Shown: piece by piece, positions 35,077-46,514 of the stretch
How the letters are laid out: every line of letters begins with the position of its first letter
Position numbering within the stretch: position 1 is the first letter of the stretch
Assembly (NCBI RefSeq): GCF_001941865.1
Contig: NZ_CP016162.1
Coordinates: 4,463,501-4,527,500 of the forward strand
Length of the DNA: 64,000 bases
From: Pseudomonas alcaliphila JAB1
GTDB lineage: Bacteria; Pseudomonadota; Gammaproteobacteria; Pseudomonadales; Pseudomonadaceae
Direction: 5' to 3'
Notes under the pieces: model-generated
What the model was told of the DNA's origin: nothing
Databases searched by the model: none
What the model saw: the letters and a program-made list of their open reading frames with translations, nothing else
Program-made: the position numbers and the translations under genes

Positions 35077-35760
35077 TCAGCTCCTTTCCAGACGGAAGTA
35101 GAGGGTTTTCACCGCTTCGCGGTCCACCGCCAGGCCACCCTCGGTGCGTGGTGCGAAGCGCCAGCGAGACGCAGCACGGCGCGCTTCGCGCTCGAAGACG
35201 TTACGCGGGTTGGCCTCCAGCACGCGGATGTTCTCCACGTTGCCAGAGCGATTGATGGTGAAAGCCAGTTTGACGAAACCTTCGATGCCACGCTGCAGCG
35301 CGTAACGCGGGTACTCGGGGCGCACGTCGTTGAGCGGCATGACTTCGCTCTCCATGCCGCCCATCTGCCCACCGGACTCGGCGGCCTCACTCGGTGGCGT
35401 CGGCGCTGGAGCACCCGGCGCAAGGCCGGACAGACTCGGAGCCGGCGCGCTGTTGACGGCAATACCGCTGGCCAGGCTGGGCAGCTGGATATCCAGCGCC
35501 GGCAGGTTGGCATTTGGCGTGGCCGTTTGCGGCGTCGGCGGCGTGGGTGGCTGCGGCGTCTGCGGTTGCGGCGGCTGCGGTGCCTGCTGACGGGTGCGGC
35601 TGGCGGTCTCGCTGGCGTTACCGTCCATGCGCACGAAGTTGGCCACGCTGACCGGGTCCTGGTTCACCTTGGCGCTCGGTGGCGCGACCATGTACAGCAT
35701 CAGGGCGAACAGCCCCAAGGCCATCAGGCAGGCGCCGAGAAAAGACAGCGGCAGGCGCAT
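35077..35760 (-). CDS. TonB energy transducer (TonB2-type)
   Basis: A 227-residue TonB: N-terminal anchor (about 5-25, LSFLGACLMALGLFALML), a Pro/Gln-rich spacer (about 60-85), and the C-terminal TonB domain (about 145-225) with YPRYALQRGIEGFVKLAFTI and RRAASRWRFAP. It is shorter than the main Pseudomonas TonB1. It overlaps the exbD stop by 1 bp. It would energise receptors such as siderophore or B12 transporters. Confidence 0.92.
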   Translation of the reverse strand: MRLPLSFLGACLMALGLFALMLYMVAPPSAKVNQDPVSVANFVRMDGNASETASRTRQQAPQPPQPQTPQPPTPPTPQTATPNANLPALDIQLPSLASGIAVNSAPAPSLSGLAPGAPAPTPPSEAAESGGQMGGMESEVMPLNDVRPEYPRYALQRGIEGFVKLAFTINRSGNVENIRVLEANPRNVFEREARRAASRWRFAPRTEGGLAVDREAVKTLYFRLERS

Positions 35761-36170
35761 CAGTTGACTCCGCTACCGGCAGCCAGGGCGACATCCTGCA
35801 CGCCGGCCAGACGCGCCTGATCCATCACCTGGACGACCAGGCCGGTACGCGCATCCTGATCGGCCTGCACCACCACGGCGCCTTCCGGCTGGTCGACGCG
35901 CATGCGCTCGACATGGGCGCGCACGCTACGAATGTCCACCGGCTGCTTGTCCATCCAGATCTGCCCGTCGGCAGTCACGGCGATAAGGATATTGCCCTTG
36001 TCCTGCGGGCTGGCGGTTTCCGCCTGCGGGCGTTGCACCTCGACGCCAGACTCGCGGATAAAGGAGCTGGTGACGATGAAGAAGATCAGCATGATGAAGA
36101 CCACGTCGAGCATCGGCGTGAGGTCGATACCGGTGTCTTCGTCCTGCTGGTGGTGACGACGCATTCTCAT
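35760..36170 (-). CDS. exbD: ExbD-type proton channel subunit
   Basis: A 136-residue ExbD/TolR-family protein. One N-terminal span carries the essential proton-path Asp in DLTPMLDVVFIMLIFFIVTS (Asp near residue 22), followed by a periplasmic domain with ILIAVTADGQIWMDKQPVDI. ATG 36170 is chosen with GAG about 10 bp upstream; ATG 36164 is possible. It lies between exbB and tonB in a tightly packed operon. Confidence 0.92.
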   Translation of the reverse strand: MRMRRHHQQDEDTGIDLTPMLDVVFIMLIFFIVTSSFIRESGVEVQRPQAETASPQDKGNILIAVTADGQIWMDKQPVDIRSVRAHVERMRVDQPEGAVVVQADQDARTGLVVQVMDQARLAGVQDVALAAGSGVN

Positions 36171-36181
36171 GTTGGGCGATC

Positions 36182-36730
36182 TCAGTCGTGACGCAGCTGG
36201 TCGGCCAGCCGCTCGATGGCCTGACTGGCTTCGCGTTCGAGGCGCGCCAGGCTGAACAATCCAGGAATGGCCAGAACCATGCCGGCCATGGTCGGCAGGG
36301 TCGCCTGCCACACGCCTGCGGCCATGCCGCGTGGGTTACCGGTGCCGTTGAGGGCGAGCACATCGAACACCGCGATCATGCCGAGCACGGTGCCAAGCAG
36401 GCCCAGTAGCGGATACAGCGCCACCAGGGTCTTGCCCAGGCGCAGCGGCGCCGCCAGTTGCTGACGCGCCTGCGCCAGCCAGGCCAGGCGCACGGCGCGC
36501 TGCCAGTTGCCGTTGTCATCGGCGAGCACCTGCTGCCAGGCCTCGCGACGCTCCTGCACCCAGCGCGGGAAAATCCTGCGCATGTACCAGAAGCGCTCGA
36601 ACACCAGGGTCCAGAACACCACGCAGAGCACTGCCAGCGCCCACATCACCACGCCGCCAGCGCTCATGAAGTCGAGCAGTGCATGGGCACTGTCGACTGC
36701 ACGCAGCCAGAAGGCGAACAGATCAGTCAC
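36182..36730 (-). CDS. exbB: ExbB-type proton channel subunit
   Basis: A 182-residue MotA/TolQ/ExbB-family protein with three spans: about 22-42 (GGVVMWALAVLCVVFWTLVF), about 105-125 (LYPLLGLLGTVLGMIAVF) and about 143-165 (TLPTMAGMVLAIPGLFSLA). The GTG at 36730 overlaps the stop of the upstream gene by 8 bp and sits 9 bp after GGAG. It resembles the short ExbB2 of Vibrio TonB2 systems. Confidence 0.9.
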   Translation of the reverse strand: MTDLFAFWLRAVDSAHALLDFMSAGGVVMWALAVLCVVFWTLVFERFWYMRRIFPRWVQERREAWQQVLADDNGNWQRAVRLAWLAQARQQLAAPLRLGKTLVALYPLLGLLGTVLGMIAVFDVLALNGTGNPRGMAAGVWQATLPTMAGMVLAIPGLFSLARLEREASQAIERLADQLRHD

Positions 36731-38072
36731 GGCGCGGCGCTCCCGACAGGTGCAAGGCAATGAGGCCGGCGCTCTGCTGCTCCAGAATCTGGATCAGGCC
36801 CTTGCTACGGCTGGCCAACAGGCTGTGCAGGAACAGCAGCGGGATGGCCACCACCAGACCGAGCACGGTAGTCACCAGCGCCTGGGAGATGCCGTCGGCC
36901 ATCAGCCGCGAGTCACCGCCACCGCTCTGGGTGATGGCCTGGAAGGTGACGATCATGCCGGTCACGGTGCCCAGCAGGCCGAGCAGCGGTGCCACGGCGG
37001 CGAGCAGCTTGAGCAGGCCCTGGCCTTTCTCCAGCGGCGGTGTCTCCTGCAGGATCGCTTCGTCGAGCTTCAGCTCCAGGGTTTCCAGATCCGCCAGTTG
37101 CGGCTTGGCACCCAGCACGCCAATCACGCGGCCCAGCGGGTTGTCATTGCGCGGCGCGCTGAGGTCGTGCATCTGCGCCTTGACGCCACTGCCGACGCGG
37201 CCCAGGTAGACCATGCGCCACACGGCGAGAAGCAGGCCGAAAGCACCCAGCACGACGATCACCCAGCCGACCAGACCGCCCTGCTGCAGACGATCCCACA
37301 GGGTCGGCTGCTGCTGCAGCTGCGCCAGCAGGCTGCCACGGCTAGGGTCGATGGGCAGCGTGGCGAGCGCATCGGTGCTGCTCAGGTAGTCCTTGACCTG
37401 GCCCAGGCCGGACGGCTGACGCGGCGGGGCTACCAGTTGCCCGGCATCGGCGTCGTAACGCAGGAACGCATCCTCACCATAGACGGCAAAGGCGCCAACA
37501 CGCAGCACCTGCTGCTCCTGGCGCGAGCCATCGGCATTCACCACCGGCAGTTGCAGGCGCTCGATACGACCGCTGGCGGCCAGGTCTTCGAGCAACAGCA
37601 TCCAGTAGCCGTCGAGGTCTTCGGCAGACGGCAGTGAACGGCTTTCAGCCAGTGCCTTGAGGCGCTTCAGGCGCTCCGGATACTGGCCGTTGAGCAGGCT
37701 GTCCTGCCATTGTCCGGCGACATCACCGGCGCTCTGGCGTACCACACCGAACAGTTCACCGAGGTGGCCGACACGCTGCGCCAGCAGTTTTTCCTGCTCG
37801 GCCAGTTCGGCCTCCTGACGGTCGAACTCAGCCTTCAGACGCTCGCTTTCGGCTTTCTGGGTATTCAGCGCGGAACGCGCGGCAGCCAGCAACTGCGCCT
37901 GCTCGCTACGCTTGGCGAGAAACGCCTGCTCGCGCTCCTGCATGGCGCTGACTTCAGCTGCGCGCTCGCTGCGAATGCGCTGCAGCAGTTGATCGGGATT
38001 GAGGGTTTCGGCCACGGCAGCCAGTGCCGGCAACAGGCTGAGCGCCAATACGGCTACAACACGACGACTCAT
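36723..38072 (-). CDS. TtpC-like large ExbB-family protein
   Basis: A 449-residue protein that fuses a signal-like N-terminus (1-21), a long coiled coil (about 25-100), a periplasmic globular part (about 110-260) and a C-terminal MotA/TolQ/ExbB channel domain with spans near 268-290, 355-378 and 398-420. The motif APLLGLLGTVTGMIVTFQAI is the ExbB core. This layout matches TtpC, the fourth component of Vibrio TonB2 systems. ATG 38072 removes an arginine-rich extension of the open frame. It overlaps the DUF3450 stop by 4 bp. Confidence 0.9.
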   Translation of the reverse strand: MSRRVVAVLALSLLPALAAVAETLNPDQLLQRIRSERAAEVSAMQEREQAFLAKRSEQAQLLAAARSALNTQKAESERLKAEFDRQEAELAEQEKLLAQRVGHLGELFGVVRQSAGDVAGQWQDSLLNGQYPERLKRLKALAESRSLPSAEDLDGYWMLLLEDLAASGRIERLQLPVVNADGSRQEQQVLRVGAFAVYGEDAFLRYDADAGQLVAPPRQPSGLGQVKDYLSSTDALATLPIDPSRGSLLAQLQQQPTLWDRLQQGGLVGWVIVVLGAFGLLLAVWRMVYLGRVGSGVKAQMHDLSAPRNDNPLGRVIGVLGAKPQLADLETLELKLDEAILQETPPLEKGQGLLKLLAAVAPLLGLLGTVTGMIVTFQAITQSGGGDSRLMADGISQALVTTVLGLVVAIPLLFLHSLLASRSKGLIQILEQQSAGLIALHLSGAPRRD

Positions 38073-38842
38073 TGTGCGGCCTCCTCGGCCAGGGTCTTGA
38101 TCGGCAGGGACAGCACGGCGGGCGCCTGTTGCTGACGGGCAATGGCGATGGCCTGGGTCAGCGGACGACGCGCGCTGCCGTCGAGCACTTCCCAGGCCTT
38201 GGACTGTGGGTTCCACCAGCCGCTCTCGTGGGCATCGAGGGTCTGGTAATAGAGCATGCTGCGGCCCAGGCGCAGGAACTCGACGCTACGCGAGCCACCA
38301 TCGGCCTGGTTCAGCTCGCCACGCCAGGCTTCCAGGGTGCGACCGTAGTCGCTCTCGATCTGGTAGGCCTCGAGGATGCGGCGGTATTTGTCGGCCAGGC
38401 TGACGTCGGCGCGCGGCAGCAGATCCTGCAGCTGAGCCAGACGGTCTTCGCGTTCTTCGGGCAGGAACGGCAGATCGGCGGCGATGAACTCACCCAGCAC
38501 CTCGACCATCTTGACCATCTGCGGGCTCACCGCTTCCTGGGTACGTTCGATGCCATCGAGCTGCTTCTGATAACTGGCCAGTTCCTGACGCTGGGCTTCG
38601 ACCAGGTCACGAAGTTGACTGTTATAACCTTTCAAAGCCTCAGCCTGCTGCAGGGCATTTCGGTACTCATTGAGCATCTCACGGCTGGCGTCATCCAGCT
38701 GTTCGACACGGCCCTGGGAGGCTTTCGCCTCGGCGGCCAGGCGCTGGCTTTCGTCGAGCGCAGCATCCAGCGGCGCGGCAAGCAGCGGGCCGCTGCTCAG
38801 CATCAGTGCCACGGCCAGGGAACGGAGGGGGAAGCGATTCAT
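38069..38842 (-). CDS. DUF3450 exported coiled-coil protein
   Basis: A 257-residue secreted protein: signal peptide (about 1-22, ending PLLA), a coiled coil at about 30-105 (AAEAKASQGRVEQLDDASRE), then a DUF3450 globular part with QMVKMVEVLGEFIAADLPFL and GWWNPQSKAWEVLDGSARR. It is the first gene of the TonB2-type operon, and a Fur-like box lies 39 bp upstream. ATG 38842 fits the signal peptide; the frame is open to 38923. Confidence 0.88.
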   Translation of the reverse strand: MNRFPLRSLAVALMLSSGPLLAAPLDAALDESQRLAAEAKASQGRVEQLDDASREMLNEYRNALQQAEALKGYNSQLRDLVEAQRQELASYQKQLDGIERTQEAVSPQMVKMVEVLGEFIAADLPFLPEEREDRLAQLQDLLPRADVSLADKYRRILEAYQIESDYGRTLEAWRGELNQADGGSRSVEFLRLGRSMLYYQTLDAHESGWWNPQSKAWEVLDGSARRPLTQAIAIARQQQAPAVLSLPIKTLAEEAAQ

Positions 38843-38880
38843 GCGCAGAGGGTCCTCGACAGACGGGCTTGCTTCAAAAA

Positions 38881-38899
38881 GAGAAACATTATCATCTAC
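38881..38899. promoter_or_regulatory. Fur-like box upstream of the TonB2-type operon
   Basis: GTAGATGATAATGTTTCTC on the minus strand matches the 19-bp Fur consensus GATAATGATAATCATTATC at 13 of 19 positions, including the uninterrupted ATGATAAT core. It lies 39 bp upstream of the DUF3450 ATG, where a promoter would be. Confidence 0.6.
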
Positions 38900-38950
38900 A
38901 GACGCATTCGAAGCAATGGACAAAACACCGCAACAGAGCTCGCCGATCTA

Positions 38951-39004
38951 TTGAGCCAGGTCAAAAAGTGGATTGTTGCTTGGCTTAGCATTGATTCCAG
39001 CCAA
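38951..39004 (+). promoter_or_regulatory. Two FNR/Anr-like sites upstream of oprG
   Basis: TTGAG-CCAG-GTCAA (38951-38964) and TTGAT-TCCA-GCCAA (38991-39004) each match the Anr/FNR motif TTGAT-N4-ATCAA at 8 of 10 positions. The sites are 40 bp apart and lie 31-84 bp upstream of the oprG ATG. Confidence 0.45.
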
Positions 39005-39034
39005 AGACACAACCGACTCGAACTGGAGCTCGCC

Positions 39035-39727
39035 ATGTACAAATCACTGTTCACTGCCTCGCTGCTGGCCTTCGCCATCGCTGCCCCTGTTGCCCAGGCC
39101 CACCAGGCCGGCGATATCCTCATCCGTGCCGGCGCCATCACCGTCAACCCGGAGGCCGATTCCTCCAGCGTCAAGGTTGATCGCGGCGGCCTCGCCGGCA
39201 CCGACCTGGGCGGCAAAGCGACCATGAGCAGTGACACCCAGCTGGGCCTGAACTTCGCCTACATGCTCACCGACAATCTGGGCATCGAATTGCTGGCGGC
39301 AACGCCGTTCGAGCACGACGTGAAGATCAAGGGCACCGTCCTCGATGCAGCCAATGGCAAGCTGGGCAGCCTCAAGCACCTGCCGCCGACCCTGAGCCTG
39401 GTGTATTACCCGCTGGACGCCAAGTCAGCCTTCCAGCCCTATGTCGGCGCCGGTATCAACTACACCTGGATTTTCGACGAGCACGTCGGCAGCGCCGCCA
39501 GCGCCAACGGCTTCGACAATTTCCGTGCGAAGAATTCCTGGGGCCTGGCCTGGCAGGTGGGGGCCGACTACATGCTGACCGATAGCCTGATGCTCAACGC
39601 CCAGGTGCGCTACATCGACATCGACACCACCGCCTATGTCGACAACACCGCCCTCGGTGTGCGGGCCAAGGTTGACGTGGACGTAGACCCCTTCATCTAC
39701 ATGGTCGGCCTGGGTTACAAGTTCTGA
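39035..39727 (+). CDS. oprG: OmpW-family outer-membrane protein OprG
   Basis: A 230-residue eight-stranded OmpW-type barrel with a signal peptide (1-22, ending AQA). The mature start HQAGDILIRAGAITVNPEAD and LPPTLSLVYYP, and the C-terminal YMVGLGYKF ending in Phe, are family hallmarks. OprG takes up small hydrophobic molecules and is controlled by iron and oxygen in P. aeruginosa. ATG 39035 follows GGAG at 6 bp. It diverges from the TonB2-type operon and is followed by a terminator. Confidence 0.92.
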   Translation: MYKSLFTASLLAFAIAAPVAQAHQAGDILIRAGAITVNPEADSSSVKVDRGGLAGTDLGGKATMSSDTQLGLNFAYMLTDNLGIELLAATPFEHDVKIKGTVLDAANGKLGSLKHLPPTLSLVYYPLDAKSAFQPYVGAGINYTWIFDEHVGSAASANGFDNFRAKNSWGLAWQVGADYMLTDSLMLNAQVRYIDIDTTAYVDNTALGVRAKVDVDVDPFIYMVGLGYKF

Positions 39728-39744
39728 TAACCCTCGCAGAAACG

Positions 39745-39770
39745 AAAAAGCCGGCGCATGCCGGCTTTTT
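39745..39770. terminator. Bidirectional intrinsic terminator
   Basis: AAAAAGCCGGC-GCAT-GCCGGCTTTTT between oprG and the convergent epimerase gene; perfect 11-bp stem with A and T runs. Confidence 0.92.
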
Positions 39771-39782
39771 CATGAGCTCGAT

Positions 39783-40706
39783 TCACACACCGAGCAGCTG
39801 GCGCAAGCCTTCACGCAGCGGCGTCTGCTCTGGCATGTGGTAATGAGCCTGCAAGCGCGCATTGTCAGCACGCGAATGGCGAATATCGCCAGCACGGGCC
39901 GGCAAGTGCGTCACCGGCGGCAGGCCGCCGCACAGCACGCCGATCTCAGCCAGCAATTGGTTGAGACTTACCGCCTGGCTCCAACCCACATTGAGCGGAT
40001 CACTCACCACCTGCTCGCTGAGCAAGCCCTGCATCAACAGCATGACCAGATCACCGACATAGAAGAAATCACGGGTCTGCTCACCATCACCGAAGACGCT
40101 GATCGGCAGCCCCTGCTGCGCACGCTGGGTGAAGATACTGATCACCCCGGAGTACGGCGAGGATGGATCCTGGCGCGGCCCGAAGATATTGAAGAAACGA
40201 AACACCGCCGGTTCCAGGCCATGCTGACGGCGGTAGAAATCCAGGTAGTGTTCGCCGGCCAGCTTGTCGGACGCGTAAGGCGTCAGCGGTGCCTTGGCGG
40301 TGGCTTCATCGATTGCCACGCCCTCGCCGTTATTGCCATAGATGGCCGCACTGGAGGCATAGACCACGCGTCGCACGCCATGCTGACGCATGGCCTCGCA
40401 GACATTCAGGGTACCGATGAAATTGCTCTGGTGCGTGGACACCGGATCATCCACCGAGGCCTGCACCGACGCCACCGCCGCCAGATGCGCTACCCCTGCA
40501 CAACCTGCCACCGCCTGCGCGACCACCTCGGCATCGGCGACATCGCCCTCGATGAAGCGCAAACGCGGGTTGTCCAGCGGCAGATTGCTGCGCTTGCCCA
40601 TGGACAGATTGTCCAGCACGCGCACCCCGTGACCGGCGGCCAGCAAGGCGTCAACCAAGTTTGAACCGATAAAGCCTGCACCACCCGTTACGAGAAACTC
40701 AGCCAT
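39783..40706 (-). CDS. NAD-dependent sugar epimerase/dehydratase
   Basis: Extended short-chain dehydrogenase of the UDP-sugar 4-epimerase type, 307 residues. The nucleotide motif is VTGGAGFIGSNLVDALLAAG at about 6-25, VAHLAAVASVQASVDDP in the middle, and the catalytic Ser-Tyr-Lys as ASSAAIYG and YASDKLAGE. The ATG at 40706 overlaps the stop of the upstream gene by 8 bp. The sugar substrate cannot be told from sequence. The PA4068-type genes next to oprG in P. aeruginosa look alike. Confidence 0.9.
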   Translation of the reverse strand: MAEFLVTGGAGFIGSNLVDALLAAGHGVRVLDNLSMGKRSNLPLDNPRLRFIEGDVADAEVVAQAVAGCAGVAHLAAVASVQASVDDPVSTHQSNFIGTLNVCEAMRQHGVRRVVYASSAAIYGNNGEGVAIDEATAKAPLTPYASDKLAGEHYLDFYRRQHGLEPAVFRFFNIFGPRQDPSSPYSGVISIFTQRAQQGLPISVFGDGEQTRDFFYVGDLVMLLMQGLLSEQVVSDPLNVGWSQAVSLNQLLAEIGVLCGGLPPVTHLPARAGDIRHSRADNARLQAHYHMPEQTPLREGLRQLLGV

Positions 40707-41583
40707 GGCGATAGTAACGATCCAGTAAGCTCGGCAGGCCGGAGCGCCAGGCGCGCGGCTTGATGCCGAAGGTGTGAAGAATCTTCTTGCAGGCCAGCAC
40801 GGCATGCTGCGGCTCATCGGCTGCATCCGGACGGGCGGCGTGCGCCTGCGGCGCAACATCCTCGACCAGATTGCTGCGATAGTGACGCGCCTCGCTCAGC
40901 ACTGCCTGCCCCAGGCTCAGCGACGTACTCGCTTCATGGCCGCCGTAATGATAGGTGCCCCACAAGGGCGACTCGCAATCGAGCTGCTTGAGCACAGCCA
41001 GAATCACCCGCGCAGCATCGTCCACCGGCGTCGGGTTGCCGCGTCGGTCATCGGCGAGGTAGAGCGCATCGTCGCGCTCGGCGCGCAGCAGAAAGCGCCC
41101 CAGCAACCCTTCACGGCTGTCATCGAGCAGCCAGCCAAAGCGCAGCAGCACATGCCGCGGACAGATGGCCCGCACGCTCTGCTCCAGACGCCACAGCGCC
41201 TGGCCACGCAGCCCGAGGGGGACCGGCTCTTCCTTTTCGCTGTAAGCGGTGACACGCGAACCATCGAAGACGCGATAGCTGGACGGCTGCAGCAAGACGA
41301 TGGAATGGTGTTGGCACAGCTCAGCCAGACGCTCCACCGCGCGTTCCTGCGTCTGCAGGCGCGACTCGGCCACCGACTCGGCCTGGAACCAGTCGAAGTA
41401 GTAAGCCAGGTTGATCAGTGCATCCGGGCGGGTCTCGTCGAGCAACTCGGTGAGGCTCGCCGCATCCCAGCCATTTTCCGGCGGGCGTGGCGCGAGGAAG
41501 CCGATGTCTTCCTCGGCGCCAAGACGGATCAGCGCTTGCCCCAGGGCACTACCACCGCCCAGCAGCATCAGGCGCATTCGCAT
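40699..41583 (-). CDS. RmlD-like NAD(P)-dependent sugar nucleotide reductase
   Basis: A 294-residue extended SDR protein of the RmlD substrate-binding type. The dinucleotide motif is LMLLGGGSALGQALIRLGAE at about 5-24, with ALINLAYYFDWFQAESVAES in the middle. The usual YxxxK is not obvious, so activity is uncertain. An ATG at 41577 is a possible alternative start. It overlaps the epimerase gene downstream, and both probably act on the same surface sugar. Confidence 0.8.
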   Translation of the reverse strand: MRMRLMLLGGGSALGQALIRLGAEEDIGFLAPRPPENGWDAASLTELLDETRPDALINLAYYFDWFQAESVAESRLQTQERAVERLAELCQHHSIVLLQPSSYRVFDGSRVTAYSEKEEPVPLGLRGQALWRLEQSVRAICPRHVLLRFGWLLDDSREGLLGRFLLRAERDDALYLADDRRGNPTPVDDAARVILAVLKQLDCESPLWGTYHYGGHEASTSLSLGQAVLSEARHYRSNLVEDVAPQAHAARPDAADEPQHAVLACKKILHTFGIKPRAWRSGLPSLLDRYYRHG

Positions 41584-41602
41584 AGGCTAGAGCCCGCTCA
41601 GA

Positions 41603-42094
41603 TCAGAACGGGATGTCGTCATCGAAGCTGTCGTAGTCAGGCGCTGGCTGGGCCTGCTGCGGAGCAGGACGCTCCTGACGCGGGGCCTGTTGCGGCTCGC
41701 GCTGCGGAGCCGGACGCGATTGACGCGGAGCGCCCCCTTCATCACCGCTCGGACGACCGCCCAGCAGCTGCATGGTGCCCTGCATGTCGACGATGATCTC
41801 GGTGGTGTAGCGCTTGATGCCGTCCTTTTCCCACTCGCGGGTCTGCAGCTTGCCTTCGATGTACACCTGCGAACCCTTGCGCAGGTACTCGCCGGCGATC
41901 TCGGCGACCTTGCCGAACAGGGCGACGCGGTGCCATTCGGTCTTCTCGACCTTCTGCCCGGTCTGCTTGTCGGTCCACTGCTCGCTGGTGGCCAGGCTCA
42001 GGTTGGTGACCGCGTTGCCGCTGGGCAGGTAGCGTGTTTCCGGGTCCTGGCCGCAGGTGCCGACCAGAATGACTTTGTTAACCCCACGGGCCAT
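41603..42094 (-). CDS. ssb: Single-stranded DNA-binding protein
   Basis: A 163-residue SSB. The OB fold (about 1-110) includes [20 protein letters not shown] and [20 protein letters not shown], followed by a Gln/Pro-rich tail and the acidic tip SFDDDIPF that recruits partner proteins. It follows the MFS gene by 9 bp, the Pseudomonas uvrA-MFS-ssb layout. Confidence 0.97.
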   Translation of the reverse strand: MARGVNKVILVGTCGQDPETRYLPSGNAVTNLSLATSEQWTDKQTGQKVEKTEWHRVALFGKVAEIAGEYLRKGSQVYIEGKLQTREWEKDGIKRYTTEIIVDMQGTMQLLGGRPSGDEGGAPRQSRPAPQREPQQAPRQERPAPQQAQPAPDYDSFDDDIPF

Positions 42095-42103
42095 AACGTT
42101 CTC

Positions 42104-43498
42104 CTAGACTCGGCACGCCGCTGGTGCCGATATGATCAGGCTTTCCAGCGTCGTGCGATCCACTTGTTGGGTATCGACTTTGATATAGATGGCCGCTTCG
42201 TCGACCACCACCACGGCGTCCGCCACTCCCGGCGTTGCCTTGAGGCGTTCGACCAGTCCTACATCGGCCAGTGCCGCGGCATCGAGCGGCAGGCGCAAAC
42301 TGGTCACGTACGGCGGTTCGCGCATAGTAACAGCAATAGCCAGCCAAATTGCACAGAGCGCGGCGCAGCCGATGAACACACCGCCCAGACCAACGTGCTG
42401 GTACAGCCAGCCGCCGAGAATGCCGCCCAGCGCGGCACCGAGGAACTGGCTGGTGGAGTACACCCCCATCGCCGTGCCCTTGCCGCCTGCCGGCGCCACC
42501 TTGCTGACCAGCGACGGCAGCGAGGCTTCGAGCAGGTTGAAGGCGGTGAAGAACACCACGATACCCAGTACCAGCGCCCGCAGGCTGCTGCCGAAGAAGG
42601 CGAAGTAGAGCTCGCAGGCCAGCAACACGCTGACGGCACCGAGCAGCACGCGCTTCATCTGGCGTTTTTTCTCGCCATAGATGATGAACGGCACCATGCC
42701 GAAGAAGCCGATCAACAGCGCGGTGAGGTACACCCACCAGTGCTCTTCCTTGACCAAGCCGCCCTGCTCCACCAGCGCCAGCGGCAAGGCGACGAAACTG
42801 GCCATGAGCACCGCATGCAGGGCCAGGATGGCGAAGTCCAGACGCAGCAGGTCGCCATGTTTGAGGGTCGGCCACAGCGCCTGTGCCGCCACGCCGGATT
42901 CGCGATGCTGCAGCGGGCCGGCGTCTTTCGGCACGATGCCGGCGACGATCAGGATGCCGAGCAACGCCATCGCCGCTGTCGCCCAGAACAGCCCGGACAG
43001 GCCAAACGCACGAGTCAGTAGCGGGCCGACCACCATGGCCACGGCGAACGACAGACCGATGCTCATGCCAATCATGGCCATGGCCTTGGTTCGGTGCTGC
43101 TCGCGAGTCAGATCCGACAATAACGCCATCACCGCCGCAGAGATCGCTCCAGCGCCCTGCAGCACACGCCCGGCGATCACGCCCCAGATCGAATCGGCAT
43201 TGGCCGCCAGCACGCTGCCTGCAGCAAAAATCAGCAAGCCGGCGTAGATCACCGGGCGTCGGCCGATACGGTCACTGAGCATGCCGAAGGGAATTTGCAG
43301 CACAGCCTGGGTCAAACCATAGGCACCGATGGCCAGGCCGATCAGCGCCGGTGTGCTGCCCGCCAGATCCATGCCGTAGGTGGCCAGCACCGGCAGCACC
43401 ATGAACATGCCCAGCATACGAAACGCGAACACCATAGCCAGGCCGCCGGCCGCGCGGGTCTCGCTACTACTCATGCGCTCGCTGTGCGGATCGTGCAT
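42104..43498 (-). CDS. MFS transporter with C-terminal HMA-like domain
   Basis: A 464-residue major facilitator with twelve spans and the MFS motif GMLSDRIGRRPVIYAGLLIF between spans 2 and 3. After the last span (to about 400) comes a 60-residue soluble tail (VTSLRLPLDAAALADVGLVE, then IYIKVDTQQVDRTTLESLII) with the beta-alpha-beta look of a heavy-metal-associated fold, but no CxxC. The substrate is unknown. ATG 43498 follows AGGG at 8 bp; ATG 43474 is possible. It diverges from uvrA. Confidence 0.88.
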   Translation of the reverse strand: MHDPHSERMSSSETRAAGGLAMVFAFRMLGMFMVLPVLATYGMDLAGSTPALIGLAIGAYGLTQAVLQIPFGMLSDRIGRRPVIYAGLLIFAAGSVLAANADSIWGVIAGRVLQGAGAISAAVMALLSDLTREQHRTKAMAMIGMSIGLSFAVAMVVGPLLTRAFGLSGLFWATAAMALLGILIVAGIVPKDAGPLQHRESGVAAQALWPTLKHGDLLRLDFAILALHAVLMASFVALPLALVEQGGLVKEEHWWVYLTALLIGFFGMVPFIIYGEKKRQMKRVLLGAVSVLLACELYFAFFGSSLRALVLGIVVFFTAFNLLEASLPSLVSKVAPAGGKGTAMGVYSTSQFLGAALGGILGGWLYQHVGLGGVFIGCAALCAIWLAIAVTMREPPYVTSLRLPLDAAALADVGLVERLKATPGVADAVVVVDEAAIYIKVDTQQVDRTTLESLIISAPAACRV

Positions 43499-43566
43499 CG
43501 AATGAACCCTGAGGAAATCAGCCGGCGATTCTAGCAGCCGCCATCGTTTCGGCACAGGCGCACACT

Positions 43567-43596
43567 TTGCCGCAGGGCAGCAGCAAGCCCTATACT
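43567..43596 (+). promoter_or_regulatory. Candidate sigma-70 promoter of uvrA
   Basis: TTGCCG (43567-43572), 18-bp spacer and TATACT (43591-43596) lie about 38 bp upstream of the uvrA start. No clear LexA box (CTGT-N8-ACAG) is visible between the divergent genes. Confidence 0.55.
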
Positions 43597-43633
43597 CGAC
43601 CGTTTTCCGCCCGCCCAGCGAGGCCCGTTGTAA

Positions 43634-46468
<2,835 letters not shown>

Positions 46469-46472
46469 AACG

Positions 46473-46504
46473 AAAGAGCCCCGCAGATGCGGGGCTCTTT
46501 TTTG
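46473..46504. terminator. Intrinsic terminator after uvrA
   Basis: AAAGAGCCCCGC-AGAT-GCGGGGCTCTTTTTT follows the uvrA stop and can also serve the convergent ferritin gene. Confidence 0.93.
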
Positions 46505-46514
46505 GCAGGTCAGC

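Noticed and set aside
43499..43633. LexA (SOS) box upstream of uvrA
   Set aside because: No CTGT-N8-ACAG or close variant was found in the divergent region.
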